64,000 nucleotides of DNA from an uncultured Paracoccaceae bacterium (GCA_943787785.1 CALSNT010000020.1:128082-192081), one strand, 5' to 3'. Shown: positions 17,401-27,069, counted from the stretch's first letter. Program-made: numbers and translations. The notes: generated from the letters alone by a model not told the origin.

Positions 17401-17436
17401 ATTAACTGACAAATCCACCCTAAACGGGGGAAATGA

Positions 17437-19035
17437 GTGGAATTTGACTTCGCAATCATCGGAGCAGGATCAGCCGGATGCGTGCTGGCGAACCGTTTGT
17501 CTGCGGACGGGCGGTATTCTGTGGCGGTGGTCGAGGCGGGCGGGCGCGACAGTTCTCCGTGGATCCACGTGCCGGTTGGCTACTTTAAGACCATGGGCAA
17601 CCCGAAGACGGATTGGTGTTTCAAAACCGAACCCGATGCAGGTCTGAACGGTCGGTCGATCAATTATCCGCGCGGCAAGGTGCTGGGTGGGTCGAGTTCG
17701 ATCAACGGGCTGTTGTATGTGCGCGGACAGCCGCAGGATTTCGACGGCTGGCGGCAGATGGGCAATCAAGGTTGGGGTTGGGACGATGTGCTGCCCTACT
17801 TCAAACGCTCCGAGAAGTGGGAGGCCAATGGCAGCGCCCTACGCGGCGCCGATGGTCCGCTGAGTGTGTCGTCAAAAAGCATTACACGCGAAGTCGTGGA
17901 CAAGTGGTTAGAAGCGGCGGTGAACGCGGGCTATCCTGAAACCCCGGATTACAATGCCGAGGATCAGGAAGGCGTCAGCTATTTCCAGTTTACCGCGCGC
18001 AACGGGCGGCGCTGTTCCAGCGCAGTGGCCTATCTGCGTCCGGCTGAAAAGCGCAGCAATCTGACGGTCCTGACCAACACGGCCGTCACAGGATTGACGT
18101 TTGAGGGGAGTCGCGTCACCGGCCTGACGGCCAAGCAAGGCGATAAGGATGTCACGATCACGGCGCGGCGCGAAGTTATCCTGTCGGCAGGCGCATTGGC
18201 GTCACCACAATTGCTGATGGTTGCGGGGATTGGCGACGGCGATGCACTCAGGACGCACGGGATCCAGGTCCGCAAAGAACTGAAGGGCGTCGGGCAGAAC
18301 TTGCAGGATCACTTGCAGGCCCGCCCGGTCTATAAATGCAACGTGGCCACGATCAACACCGAGATCGGCAGCCTGTTCAAACAGGCGCTGATTGGATTGC
18401 AGTACGCCGCGACCCGGACCGGTGCGATGACGATGGCCGCCAGCCTCGGCACCGGGTTCCTGAAAACCCGGCCCGATCTGGAAACCCCGGACATTCAGTT
18501 TCATATCCAACCCTGGTCGGCGGACAAACCTGCCGACGGGCCGCATAAGTTTTCTGCCTTCACGGCGTCGGTTTTGCAACTGCGTCCGGAAAGCGTTGGG
18601 CATATCGCACTGAAATCGGCGGACATGCGCGATGCCCCGGCGATCCATCCGAACTATCTGGCCACCAAGACCGATTGCGATACGCTGGTCGAGGGTATCC
18701 GCGTGGCGCGCCGGATTGCCCGCACCGCCCCACTGAACACCATTGTCACGGCGGAACATGGCCCCGGCGACCGGATTGGCGACGACGATTATGACGGGCT
18801 GCTGAACTGGGCCCGCGATACCTCGACCACGATTTACCACCCGACAGGCACCTGCAAGATGGGTCAGGACGAGATGGCCGTGGTCGATGAACGCCTGCGT
18901 GTGCGCGGCATCGATGGCTTGCGCGTCGCAGATGCCTCGATCATGCCGGTCATCACATCTGGCAATACTAATGCCCCCACCATCATGATCGGCGAGAAAG
19001 CCTCGGACATGATACTCGAGGATGCACGCGGATGA
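17437..19035 (+). CDS. GMC-family oxidoreductase (choline/alcohol dehydrogenase type)
   Basis: 532-residue FAD enzyme. ADP-binding IIGAGSAGCVLANRLS at residues 7-22, GMC signature 1 GKVLGGSSSINGLLYVRG, signature 2 SAGALASPQLLMVAGIG, and the C-terminal catalytic pair His in YHPTGTCKMG and Asn in SGNTNAPTIMIGEKA. Such enzymes oxidise primary alcohols to aldehydes; length suits choline dehydrogenase or AlkJ-like alcohol dehydrogenases. Starts at GTG after a GGGGGAAA ribosome site. Divergent from the IclR gene and overlapping terC by four bases. Substrate unknown; an alcohol from the neighbouring sulfonate or sugar-acid pathway is possible. Confidence 0.9.
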   Translation: MEFDFAIIGAGSAGCVLANRLSADGRYSVAVVEAGGRDSSPWIHVPVGYFKTMGNPKTDWCFKTEPDAGLNGRSINYPRGKVLGGSSSINGLLYVRGQPQDFDGWRQMGNQGWGWDDVLPYFKRSEKWEANGSALRGADGPLSVSSKSITREVVDKWLEAAVNAGYPETPDYNAEDQEGVSYFQFTARNGRRCSSAVAYLRPAEKRSNLTVLTNTAVTGLTFEGSRVTGLTAKQGDKDVTITARREVILSAGALASPQLLMVAGIGDGDALRTHGIQVRKELKGVGQNLQDHLQARPVYKCNVATINTEIGSLFKQALIGLQYAATRTGAMTMAASLGTGFLKTRPDLETPDIQFHIQPWSADKPADGPHKFSAFTASVLQLRPESVGHIALKSADMRDAPAIHPNYLATKTDCDTLVEGIRVARRIARTAPLNTIVTAEHGPGDRIGDDDYDGLLNWARDTSTTIYHPTGTCKMGQDEMAVVDERLRVRGIDGLRVADASIMPVITSGNTNAPTIMIGEKASDMILEDARG

Positions 19036-19697
19036 TGGAACAGATTGCAGACTTCGGCCAGATTATCATCGCGGACCTGATTCTGTCGGGTGACAACGCG
19101 TTGATTATCGGCATGGCGGCGGCGGGGCTGAGCCCTGAACTGCGAAAGCGTGCGATTCTGTACGGGATGATTATCGCGGCTGTGTTGCGGATCATTTTTG
19201 CTGTGGTCGCCACCAAGCTGCTGGGCATTCCTGGTATTCTGTTCGTCGGCGGGTTGCTTTTGATCTGGGTCTGCTGGCGACTGTTCGTGGAAATTCGTGC
19301 AGGTGTCGATGAAGAGGCGCATGCCGCAATGGCCATGGCCGACAGCGACGGTGGCTATACTGGCCCGCCGCGGCGCACCATGGCCTCGGCACTGATTTCG
19401 ATCACCATCGCGGATGTATCGATGTCGTTGGACAACGTGCTGGCAGTGGCGGCAATTGCCGATGGCGACACGCAGATGCTGGTCTTCGGTCTGGGTCTGG
19501 CGATCCTGCTGATGGCGTTTGCTGCAACACTGATCATGAAACTTCTGACGAAGTATCCGTGGATTTCATGGCTTGGGTTGATCGTGCTGATCTACGTCGC
19601 CGGAGAGATGCTGTTCCGCGGCGTATTCGACATAAACCACGGCGTCGGACCGATGCTTGGCCTGATCGAGGGGATGGAACTCGGCAAAGGCCACTAA
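19032..19697 (+). CDS. TerC-family membrane protein
   Basis: 221 residues with seven hydrophobic segments. The TerC signature pairs are present: LILSGDNALIIGMAA near the N-terminus and DVSMSLDNVLAVAA in the middle, each with the acidic-Asn motif thought to bind metal. TerC/Alx/MeeF-type proteins are linked to manganese export and metalation of exported proteins. ATG overlaps the GMC stop by four bases. A weak hairpin (GCCCC-TAGC-GGGGC, 19711-19724) follows its stop and may end this transcript. Confidence 0.9.
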   Translation: MMEQIADFGQIIIADLILSGDNALIIGMAAAGLSPELRKRAILYGMIIAAVLRIIFAVVATKLLGIPGILFVGGLLLIWVCWRLFVEIRAGVDEEAHAAMAMADSDGGYTGPPRRTMASALISITIADVSMSLDNVLAVAAIADGDTQMLVFGLGLAILLMAFAATLIMKLLTKYPWISWLGLIVLIYVAGEMLFRGVFDINHGVGPMLGLIEGMELGKGH

Positions 19698-19818
19698 GAA
19701 ATTCTTGGTCGCCCCTAGCGGGGCAACCTTGATGCAAGACCCGCGATACGCGCCGCTTGATGCCTTCATGGCGGCGTAGGGGAGAACGAAACCAGAAGGC
19801 AAAATAGGGAGTTGAACT

Positions 19819-20913
19819 ATGTTCAATCTTAGAACTGTGGCGACGGGCGCTGTTGCGCTTTCGCTCATGGCAGGCTCTGCGATGGCTGAAAAAGTGCTTC
19901 GCATTCAGTCTGTTCTGCCGGCAACGGCGGACGAAGTCTTCATGCTGAACGAATTCGGCAAGGACGTTGCGGCCCTGACGGATGGATCGCTTACAATCGA
20001 AGTCCTGCCAGCAGGTGCTATCGTTGGGCCGCGCGACATCATGGACGCGGTTGACGCCGGCCTTGTTGAAGGTGGTTTTGCATGGACCCACTATTGGGGC
20101 GGCAAGCATGTCGCTGCTAACCTGTTCGGTGCACCTGTTGCCGGTGCCGGCGTTGGCCTCGACAACATCGCGTTCCTAAGCTGGTTCCAGTATGGCGGCG
20201 GCAAAGAGCTGTATGATCGCCTGTGGGACGAAATGGGCGTAAACGTGAAAGGCTTCATGCTGCAGCCGGTTGGCCCGGAAGCCCTCGGCTGGTTCCCCAA
20301 GCCAATTGAATCCATGGACGACTTCCGCCAAATGCGTTTCCGCGCTCCTCCGGGTATGGTTGGTGCAGCCTATGCTGACATCGGCGTTCCGGCCGTGGCT
20401 ATGGGCGGCGGTGACATCCTGCCGGCACTGGAAAAAGGCACTATCGACGCAGCCGAATGGTGCTGCCCGAAGCCTGACTCGGTGTTCGGTTTCCAGAAAG
20501 TGCTCAAGCACTACTACCTGCAAGGTCTGCACCAGGTTGTTGTGAACGCCGACATGTATGTGAACGGTGATTTCTACGACGGTCTGACTGACCTCGAGAA
20601 GAAGGCTCTGGAAGTTGCTGCGAACGCATCGCTCTCCAAGTCCATGTCCTATCGTATCTTTGAGAACGGTAAGGCGCTGAAGGATCTGACGGACAACCAC
20701 GGTGTTATCCTGGAAGACACCCCGGCGGACTACTTCACCGAGTACATGGCGGCTGCACGGAACGCGCTGCAGGCTGCTGCGGACGAGAACGAGTTCTTTG
20801 CAGAAGTGTGGCAGTCCCAAAAGGATTTCGCGGACGTCGCGGTCCCATTCTGGGCAGGTGCGCAGGCTTCGAACGCAAGTCTGGGAAGAGCCCACGCAGA
20901 CACGCTCAAGTAA
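19819..20913 (+). CDS. TRAP transporter substrate-binding protein (DctP type)
   Basis: 364-residue periplasmic binding protein; signal peptide ending SAMA (about 23). The body has DctP features: VLPAGAIVGPRDIMDAVDAG, FRAPPGMVGAAYADIGV (with the conserved Arg that binds a carboxylate or, here perhaps, a sulfonate) and the central domain ALEKGTIDAAEWCCPKPD. GGGAG lies seven bases before the ATG. It heads the operon with the fused permease and hps genes, so its ligand is most likely dihydroxypropanesulfonate (inference from context). Complex terminator-like hairpins follow the gene, probably raising its expression over the permease. Confidence 0.92.
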   Translation: MFNLRTVATGAVALSLMAGSAMAEKVLRIQSVLPATADEVFMLNEFGKDVAALTDGSLTIEVLPAGAIVGPRDIMDAVDAGLVEGGFAWTHYWGGKHVAANLFGAPVAGAGVGLDNIAFLSWFQYGGGKELYDRLWDEMGVNVKGFMLQPVGPEALGWFPKPIESMDDFRQMRFRAPPGMVGAAYADIGVPAVAMGGGDILPALEKGTIDAAEWCCPKPDSVFGFQKVLKHYYLQGLHQVVVNADMYVNGDFYDGLTDLEKKALEVAANASLSKSMSYRIFENGKALKDLTDNHGVILEDTPADYFTEYMAAARNALQAAADENEFFAEVWQSQKDFADVAVPFWAGAQASNASLGRAHADTLK

Positions 20914-20926
20914 TTTGAGATCAGAG

Positions 20927-21008
20927 CGGGTCCCTTCGGGGGCCCGTTCGTTCTGTTTTTCCAAGCGTCACGCGCGGGTGACGGGCGGGCGTTTCGAAAA
21001 ACAGAACG
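20927..21008 (+). promoter_or_regulatory. tandem RNA hairpins between TRAP binding protein and permease
   Basis: First hairpin: CGGGTCCC (20927-20934), TTCG loop, GGGGCCCG (20939-20946), followed by a T-rich stretch. Second: a perfect 13-base inverted repeat CGTTCTGTTTTTC (20949-20961) and GAAAAACAGAACG (20996-21008) enclosing a smaller CGTCAC/GTGACG hairpin. The array sits between the binding protein stop and the permease start. It looks like a partial terminator plus 3'-end stabiliser that makes the binding protein mRNA more abundant than the downstream operon. Confidence 0.7.
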
Positions 21009-21045
21009 TGGGTAACAGATCCACGTCCACGGGAGGGATCGTGAC

Positions 21046-23502
21046 ATGGCAGACGAACCGAATCCAGAAGACCTGGAGATTGCGGACGAGCTGATCGCAG
21101 AGCGCCGCGCCGAGGCCCCCGGTCAAACACCAGAAGACATGACGGCCTGGCAGCGCCCGATCACGGCAGTCATTGACGTGATAAACTATCGCGCGGGCCA
21201 GATCATTGCCCTGTTGATGGTGCCGCTGATCTTCGTGGTGGTGTTCGAGGTCATCTCGCGCAACTCGTTCTCTATTCTGGCCAATGCGGGATTCGAAGAG
21301 TTCGCGCGCTCGCTAGGTCTTGGTCCCACGCTTTGGGTCTATGACACCAGCCGAATGATTGCGGGCGTGCTGTTTATGGCGGCTGCCGGTTACGGCCTGA
21401 TGCGCGGAGTCCATATCCGGGCCGACTTCCTGTACCGAAGTTGGTCAAACAAGACGCAAGCGACGGTGGATGCCTCGCTTTACCTGCTGTTCTTCATCCC
21501 TTCGATGATCTTCTTTACCGTGGTGGCGGCTGAATTCTGGTGGCTCGCCTATTCCCGAAGTGAAACGATGGCGATCGACAGTGCCTGGGGGCCGCTTCTG
21601 TGGCCCGCGCGCACGGCGATGCCGGTGGGCGGATTGCTGTTGCTGCTGCAGGGCATCCCCGAGATTTTTCGCGCCTTCCACAAGATGGGCAAAGAGCGCG
21701 AGCGCCTGTTTGTCCGCGCCCTGCCGTTCTACGTGATCGGGCTGACCTGGCTGGTTCTGGCGATCTTTGCGCCCAATGTGGTGCCGGGCGGCGAATGGTT
21801 CACCAACGCCATGAAAGCGCCGGCGGGCCTCGACAAGCCGACAATCGGTTTGATCATGCTGGGGGCGATGCTGTTCGTGATCTTCATCGGCTTCCCGATT
21901 TCCTTCACGCTGATCTTCCTGAGCTTCGTGTTCGGCATCTGGGGCGTGAACTTCAAGCTGACCACACTGCTGATGACGCTGAACACCAACTCTACCATGC
22001 TGAACGATCAGCTGATGGCGGTGCCGTTGTTCGTGCTGATGGGCATCGTGATGGAGGCCGCCGGACTGATGGAACGGCTGTTCGCTTCGATCCAGATGAT
22101 CATGGCGCGGGTGCGCGGGGCGCTGTTCATCGCGGTTCTGATCGTTTCGACCATCTTTGCCGCAGCGACCGGGATAGTTGGCGCTTCGGTAACACTGCTA
22201 GGCATTATGGCAGGTGCCACGATGAGTCGGTCGGGCTATGACGTGCGACTTGCCGCAGGAACCATTACCGCGGGGGGTACACTGGGCATTCTGATCCCAC
22301 CGTCGATCATGTTGATCGTCATGGGGCCGGTGCTGGAAGTCTCGACACTTGACCTGTTCCGAGGGGCGTTTATCCCCGGCGCAATTCTGGCGTCGCTCTA
22401 TCTGCTCTACACCTTGGGTCGCTGTTGGATCAATCCAAGCCTGGGGCCGATTCTAGCCGATGAGGACCAACCGGAAACGTCGAATTTCTACGGGGCCGAA
22501 GTCGCGTTGATCTGCCTCGGCGTCCTGACCGTTTGCCGCGTCTTTGGCCTGGGTCTGGGTGGAACATTTGGCGGTGTTGTCCCCTTTGGTGGGCTGATCG
22601 TTTTGGCCATAACACTGTTCGTGGCATACACTGCGTACCGGAAACTCAACGTTCTGCGGACCGTTCTTCCCATCGCAGTTCTGTTTCACCTTTACCTGAG
22701 CCTTGCCGGCGGTGTGTCGATCTGGGGGATGGTCTTTAGCGCCTTTATCCTTCTGCTGGCTTATCTGGGGCGTCCGATCTACAGCAGGGAAGCCGACGGA
22801 GGCTTTTACTTCTCCGACCTTTGGAATGAGTTTTTCGCCGGGCTTATGCCACCGACGATCCTGATCTCCTTCGCGCTGGGCTCGATCCTGCTGGGTTTCG
22901 CGACACCGGCGGAAGCGGCGGCCATGGGGGCCTTTGGCTCGATCCTGCTGTCGCTCGCCTATCGCAAGTTCACCATCCCAGGCTTCTTTGACAGCTTGAT
23001 CAAAGCGCTGGAGATCACGGTTCTGATCATGTTCCTCGTCGCTGCGTCGAACTTCTTTGGCGCGCAATTCAGCGCCCTCGGAACGCCGAAAATGATGACC
23101 GAGCTGCTGTTGGGGCTGGAGATGTCGCCCTACCTGATCCTGCTCATGGTGATGGCGCTGATCTTCCTGCTTGGATGGCCGCTGGAATGGGTGCCGATCG
23201 TGCTGATCGTTGTGCCGATCCTGCTGCCCACAGTTGAGGCCTTGGATATCCACGGTCTGAGCCGCTACGACCTCATGGTCTGGTTCGGGATCCTGGTGGC
23301 GGTCAACTTGCAGACTGCGTGGCTCAGCCCGCCGGTGGCGCTTTCAGCCTACTTCCTGAAGGGGGTGGTGCCAGATTGGGACCTGAAAGATATCTACCTT
23401 GGCATGATGCAGTTCATGCTGGTGCAGCTCCTTGGATTGGCGCTGTTGTTCATATTCCCGCAGCTGGTGCTGTGGTTGCCCAGAGTACTTGCCGGAGGAT
23501 AA
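21046..23502 (+). CDS. TRAP transporter fused permease (DctQ-DctM)
   Basis: 818-residue integral membrane protein. Residues about 40-215 form the four-helix DctQ part (IIALLMVPLIFVVVFEVISR and WWLAYSRSETMAIDSAWGP). The rest is the DctM sodium-driven permease (GFPISFTLIFLSFVFG; GTLGILIPPSIMLIVMGPV; FATPAEAAAMGAFGSILLSL). Two separate subunits are the norm in this family; the fusion fixes 1:1 stoichiometry. It imports the ligand captured by the upstream binding protein. It is followed after one base by hpsN, with GGAGGAT inside its own last codons. Confidence 0.92.
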   Translation: MADEPNPEDLEIADELIAERRAEAPGQTPEDMTAWQRPITAVIDVINYRAGQIIALLMVPLIFVVVFEVISRNSFSILANAGFEEFARSLGLGPTLWVYDTSRMIAGVLFMAAAGYGLMRGVHIRADFLYRSWSNKTQATVDASLYLLFFIPSMIFFTVVAAEFWWLAYSRSETMAIDSAWGPLLWPARTAMPVGGLLLLLQGIPEIFRAFHKMGKERERLFVRALPFYVIGLTWLVLAIFAPNVVPGGEWFTNAMKAPAGLDKPTIGLIMLGAMLFVIFIGFPISFTLIFLSFVFGIWGVNFKLTTLLMTLNTNSTMLNDQLMAVPLFVLMGIVMEAAGLMERLFASIQMIMARVRGALFIAVLIVSTIFAAATGIVGASVTLLGIMAGATMSRSGYDVRLAAGTITAGGTLGILIPPSIMLIVMGPVLEVSTLDLFRGAFIPGAILASLYLLYTLGRCWINPSLGPILADEDQPETSNFYGAEVALICLGVLTVCRVFGLGLGGTFGGVVPFGGLIVLAITLFVAYTAYRKLNVLRTVLPIAVLFHLYLSLAGGVSIWGMVFSAFILLLAYLGRPIYSREADGGFYFSDLWNEFFAGLMPPTILISFALGSILLGFATPAEAAAMGAFGSILLSLAYRKFTIPGFFDSLIKALEITVLIMFLVAASNFFGAQFSALGTPKMMTELLLGLEMSPYLILLMVMALIFLLGWPLEWVPIVLIVVPILLPTVEALDIHGLSRYDLMVWFGILVAVNLQTAWLSPPVALSAYFLKGVVPDWDLKDIYLGMMQFMLVQLLGLALLFIFPQLVLWLPRVLAGG

Positions 23503-23503
23503 A

Positions 23504-24811
23504 ATGGCTCGTGAATACCTAAAGAAGGCCGTCAAAACGGCCTCGACCGACGCAGGTGACGTGCGCGCGACGGTCCAGAAAATCCTTGGCGATATCGAGG
23601 CGGGCGGGGACGCGGCAGCGCGCGAGTACGCGGACAAATTCGACAAGTATCAGGGCAACCTGATCCTGACGGCTGACGAGGTTGCCGAGGCCACCGCCAA
23701 GGTACCTCAGCGGCTGCGCGACGACATTCGGTTTGCCCATGACAATGTCCGCCGCTTTGCCGAGGTGCAGAAATCGACCCTGAAAGAGGTCGAGCTGGAA
23801 ATCGTGCCCGGCCTGATCGCAGGGCAGAAGTCGATCCCGGTGCGTGCCGCGGGTTGTTACGTGCCGGGCGGGCGCTACAGCCATATCGCCAGCGCCATCA
23901 TGACTGTGACGACGGCGAAGGTGGCGGGTTGCGCGAATATCGTCGCCTGCTCTCCGCCGCGACCGGATACCGGGATTGCGCCTGCGATTGTCTACGCTGC
24001 CGACCTCTGCGGAGCGGATCAGATTCTCGCCATGGGCGGTGTGCAGGGCGTTGCCGCAATGACCTTCGGTTTGTTCGGCCTGCCGAAAGCTGACATTCTG
24101 GTCGGCCCTGGCAACCAGTTCGTGGCCGAGGCGAAACGCATCCTGTTCGGTCGCGTTGGCATCGACATGATCGCCGGACCCACGGACAGTTTGATCCTGG
24201 CTGACAGTTCTGCCGATCCGGAGATTGTCGCCTGGGATTTGGTGGGTCAGGCCGAACATGGCTATAACTCGCCTGTCTGGCTGGTCACTGATGACCGTGC
24301 ACTGGCCGAAAAAGTCATGAAGCTGGTGCCGGGCTACATTGACACGCTGCCCGAAACCAACCGTGACAATGCGACAGCGGCCTGGCGCGACTATGCCGAA
24401 GTGATCGTCTGCGCCGACCGTGAAGAGATGGCAGCGACGTCGGACGACTATGCGCCAGAGCACCTGACGGTTCAGGCTGGGGACCTCGATTGGTGGTTGA
24501 ACCGGCTGCAGTGCTATGGCTCGCTGTTCCTTGGCGAAGAAACGACCGTGGCCTTCGGAGACAAGGCATCGGGGACGAACCATGTGCTGCCAACGTCGGG
24601 CTCAGCCAAATACACCGGCGGCCTCAGCGTGCATAAGTACATGAAGATCGTCACATGGCAGCGCGCCACGCGCGAAGGGGCGAAACCGGTGGCCGAAGCG
24701 ACGGCGCGGATTTCCCGGCTGGAAGGGATGGAAGGTCACGCCCGTACGGCAGACGTGCGGCTGGCGAAATACTTCCCCGACGAGGAATTTGATCTTTCTG
24801 GCAGTTACTAG
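23504..24811 (+). CDS. hpsN: sulfopropanediol 3-dehydrogenase (HpsN)
   Basis: 435 residues, HisD-like fold. HpsN oxidises (R)-2,3-dihydroxypropane-1-sulfonate twice with NAD to (R)-sulfolactate. Typical HisD-family elements: AAGCYVPGGRYSHIASAIMT, LVGPGNQFVAEAKR, zinc-site region DLVGQAEHGYNSP and DYAPEHLTVQ. The N-terminal start MAREYLKKA and the absence of other histidine genes argue against histidinol dehydrogenase; the location after a TRAP transporter and before hpsO/hpsP matches known DHPS operons. Start at ATG 23504 after GGAGGAT; an upstream in-frame ATG at 23432 lies inside the permease gene and is rejected. Confidence 0.88.
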   Translation: MAREYLKKAVKTASTDAGDVRATVQKILGDIEAGGDAAAREYADKFDKYQGNLILTADEVAEATAKVPQRLRDDIRFAHDNVRRFAEVQKSTLKEVELEIVPGLIAGQKSIPVRAAGCYVPGGRYSHIASAIMTVTTAKVAGCANIVACSPPRPDTGIAPAIVYAADLCGADQILAMGGVQGVAAMTFGLFGLPKADILVGPGNQFVAEAKRILFGRVGIDMIAGPTDSLILADSSADPEIVAWDLVGQAEHGYNSPVWLVTDDRALAEKVMKLVPGYIDTLPETNRDNATAAWRDYAEVIVCADREEMAATSDDYAPEHLTVQAGDLDWWLNRLQCYGSLFLGEETTVAFGDKASGTNHVLPTSGSAKYTGGLSVHKYMKIVTWQRATREGAKPVAEATARISRLEGMEGHARTADVRLAKYFPDEEFDLSGSY

Positions 24812-24813
24812 GC

Positions 24814-25563
24814 ATGTCCAGCCTGTTCGATCTCTCCGGCAAGGTGGCCCTGGTCACCGGGGCCAGCGGCGGCCTTGGCCGTCACGCGGCGACCGTCCTG
24901 GCGCGCGCCGGAGCGCGGGTTGTCGGCGTGGCGCGGCGGCAGGATCAACTGGACGACTGGGCAAAGGGTCTGGACGGGGCCGAAACCGTTGCCGCCGACT
25001 TGTCGGACACCGATCAACTGCCATCCGTTTTGCAGACGGTTCGCCGTCGCATTGCCGACCCTGATATTCTGGTGAATGCCGCTGGCATCAATACCCGCAG
25101 CCCTGCGGACACAATCACGCTGGACGACTGGAATCTGACCCTCGCGCTGAACCTGTCGACGCCGTTCTTTCTGGCGCAGGGCCTAATGCCCGCAATGAAG
25201 AAAAAGGGCTGGGGACGTATCGTCAATTTCGCCTCGCTACAATCGCGCCGCGCGTTCCGGAACGGAATTTCTTATGGCGCGAGCAAAGGCGGTGTGGAAC
25301 AAATGACGCGGGCGATGGCCGAGGCATGGTCGCCCTCAGGAATCAATGCCAACGCCATTGCGCCGGGGTTCTTTGAGACTGAGCTGACCGCGCCGGTCTT
25401 TGCAGACGCCCAAGTTTCGGCGCATCATGCGGCCCAGACATGCATCGGGCGCAATGGGCTGGCAGATGATCTCGACGGGCCTTTGCTGTTTCTCTGCTCG
25501 GAGGCTTCGCGTTATGTCACTGGGCAGGTTCTGTTTGTCGATGGGGGGTATACCGCGAAATGA
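24814..25563 (+). CDS. hpsO: SDR dehydrogenase, HpsO-like
   Basis: 249-residue classical SDR: TGASGGLGRHAA (NAD site), NAAG, catalytic SLQSRRAFRNGISYGASKGG (Ser, Tyr, Lys). In known DHPS operons HpsO and HpsP interconvert the DHPS enantiomers through a keto intermediate so that HpsN, which is specific for one enantiomer, can use both. Assignment rests on position directly between hpsN (2-base gap) and the zinc dehydrogenase (4-base overlap); as a lone protein it would only be a generic SDR. Confidence 0.8.
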   Translation: MSSLFDLSGKVALVTGASGGLGRHAATVLARAGARVVGVARRQDQLDDWAKGLDGAETVAADLSDTDQLPSVLQTVRRRIADPDILVNAAGINTRSPADTITLDDWNLTLALNLSTPFFLAQGLMPAMKKKGWGRIVNFASLQSRRAFRNGISYGASKGGVEQMTRAMAEAWSPSGINANAIAPGFFETELTAPVFADAQVSAHHAAQTCIGRNGLADDLDGPLLFLCSEASRYVTGQVLFVDGGYTAK

Positions 25564-26543
25564 AGGCTCTGGTTCTGACAGATACCAAAGTTCTGACCTA
25601 CAAGGACGCGCCCGACGCGTTGGCGGGCGAAGGTGAGGTGCTGGTCCGCATCGCCCATTCAGGCATCTGCGGATCGGACATGCACGCCTTTCTGGGGCAC
25701 GATGCGCGTCGACCCACGCCACTGATCCTTGGGCACGAGGCGTCCGGCACCATCGAGGGCGGACCACGCGACGGGGAGCGGGTGACGATCAATCCGCAGG
25801 TCTCTTGCGGCACTTGCAGGGATTGCACATCGGGTCGCACCAATATCTGCGCGACGCGGCAGATCATATCGATCCCGCCGCGCGAAGGGGCGTTCGCCGA
25901 ACTGGTGGCGATCCCGGAAACTCACGTCGTCGAGGTGCCGGAGGGCGTCTCGCTGCGCGCGGCCGCGTTGACCGAGCCGCTGGCCTGTGGTTGGCATGGC
26001 GTGCGGCTGGGGCTGACTGCTCTGCCTGAAGCACGTGGAGACATCCGCGCGCTGGTTCTCGGCGGCGGGGCCATCGGCGTCGGTGCGGCGCTGGCGCTGC
26101 GCGCGCAGGGTGTAACACAGATCGAGGTGGTCGAACCGAACCCGATCCGCGCCGAGCGACTGACAGCGCATCCCGAGTTCTCGACCACCGGAGAAGCCAC
26201 GACACCGGGCAGCTATGAGCTGGTTATCGACGCGGTCGGATATGCGGCCACGCGTGCGGCGGCGAGTACGGCTGCGCGCCAAGGTGGGTTCATCGTGCAT
26301 ATTGGCCTGGGCGAAGACACGGGCGGCCTCGATATCCGTCGCATGACGCTTCAGGAGATCGGCTTTACCGGCACCTATGCCTATACCTTCCAGGACTTCA
26401 AAGACACCGCGCAGGCTATCTTTGAAGGACAGTTTGGCGCGCTCGACTGGGTCGAGGTCCGCGCCTTGGCTGACGGTCAATCCGCATTCGACGACATCCG
26501 CAACGGCCGCGTTGCGGCCCCGAAAATCATACTTGAACCCTGA
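25560..26543 (+). CDS. hpsP: zinc-dependent alcohol dehydrogenase, HpsP-like
   Basis: 327-residue medium-chain dehydrogenase. Catalytic zinc ligands: Cys in SGICGSDMHAF, His-Glu in LGHEASG. Structural zinc: the four-cysteine loop CGTCRDCTSGRTNIC. Rossmann motif VLGGGAIGVGAAL. Length is slightly below the usual 340-350. By operon position it is HpsP, partner of HpsO in interconverting DHPS enantiomers. Start overlaps hpsO by four bases. Confidence 0.82.
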   Translation: MKALVLTDTKVLTYKDAPDALAGEGEVLVRIAHSGICGSDMHAFLGHDARRPTPLILGHEASGTIEGGPRDGERVTINPQVSCGTCRDCTSGRTNICATRQIISIPPREGAFAELVAIPETHVVEVPEGVSLRAAALTEPLACGWHGVRLGLTALPEARGDIRALVLGGGAIGVGAALALRAQGVTQIEVVEPNPIRAERLTAHPEFSTTGEATTPGSYELVIDAVGYAATRAAASTAARQGGFIVHIGLGEDTGGLDIRRMTLQEIGFTGTYAYTFQDFKDTAQAIFEGQFGALDWVEVRALADGQSAFDDIRNGRVAAPKIILEP

Positions 26544-26562
26544 ATCTTAAGGAGGGACCGTC

Positions 26563-27069
26563 TTGTCGGTCAGTCAGAAAATCGTCGCCGATCTGGTGGC
26601 AAACAACATCGAATTCATCACCACGGTGCCCTGCAAGCAGCTGGCAGGCGTGATTGATGAGGTTGAGGCGAGCCCCGCCATCCACCACATCCCCGCCAAC
26701 AAAGAAGATGAGGGCATCGGCCTGTGTGCCGGGGCCTGGATGGGTGGCAAACGCCCCGCCATCATCATGCAGAACACAGCCATCGGCGTGGTGGTCAACA
26801 CGCTGGTCACCCTGACGCAGTTTTATCGAATGCCGCTGCCGATGCTGATTTCCTATCGCGGAGAGCTGCGCGAGCCGGTGGCCTGTCAGGTCGAAATGGC
26901 GGTGCACACCAAAGCGCTGCTGAACCAGCTGCATATCCCGACCTATCACTTCCACAAGGAAGCAGACGCGGCAGAACTCGACGCGATCCTGAAATACACC
27001 TTCATGTGTAACAAACCTGTGGCGATCCTGACGGATGCGTCCTTCTGGGGAGGCTACGGAGACCAATGA
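26563..27069 (+). CDS. comD: sulfopyruvate decarboxylase, alpha subunit
   Basis: 168 residues; the Pyr-binding half of a thiamine-diphosphate decarboxylase, split from its partner as in ComDE, which converts 3-sulfopyruvate to sulfoacetaldehyde and CO2. Recognisable: NNIEFITTVPCKQLAGVID, the ThDP-activating Glu in NKEDEGIGLCAGAWMGGK, and QNTAIGVVVNTLVTL. Starts at TTG (26563) with a near-perfect AAGGAGG ribosome site; no ATG is suitably placed. The stop overlaps comE by four bases. Phosphonopyruvate decarboxylase is the main alternative, but the sulfonate context favours ComD. Confidence 0.88.
   Translation: MSVSQKIVADLVANNIEFITTVPCKQLAGVIDEVEASPAIHHIPANKEDEGIGLCAGAWMGGKRPAIIMQNTAIGVVVNTLVTLTQFYRMPLPMLISYRGELREPVACQVEMAVHTKALLNQLHIPTYHFHKEADAAELDAILKYTFMCNKPVAILTDASFWGGYGDQ

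Noticed and set aside
19711..19724. Small hairpin after terC as a terminator
   Set aside because: Only five pairs and no T-run; mentioned with terC but not called as a terminator.
23432..23503. Upstream start for hpsN
   Set aside because: Would place 24 codons inside the permease gene; ATG 23504 has GGAGGAT and matches family N-termini.
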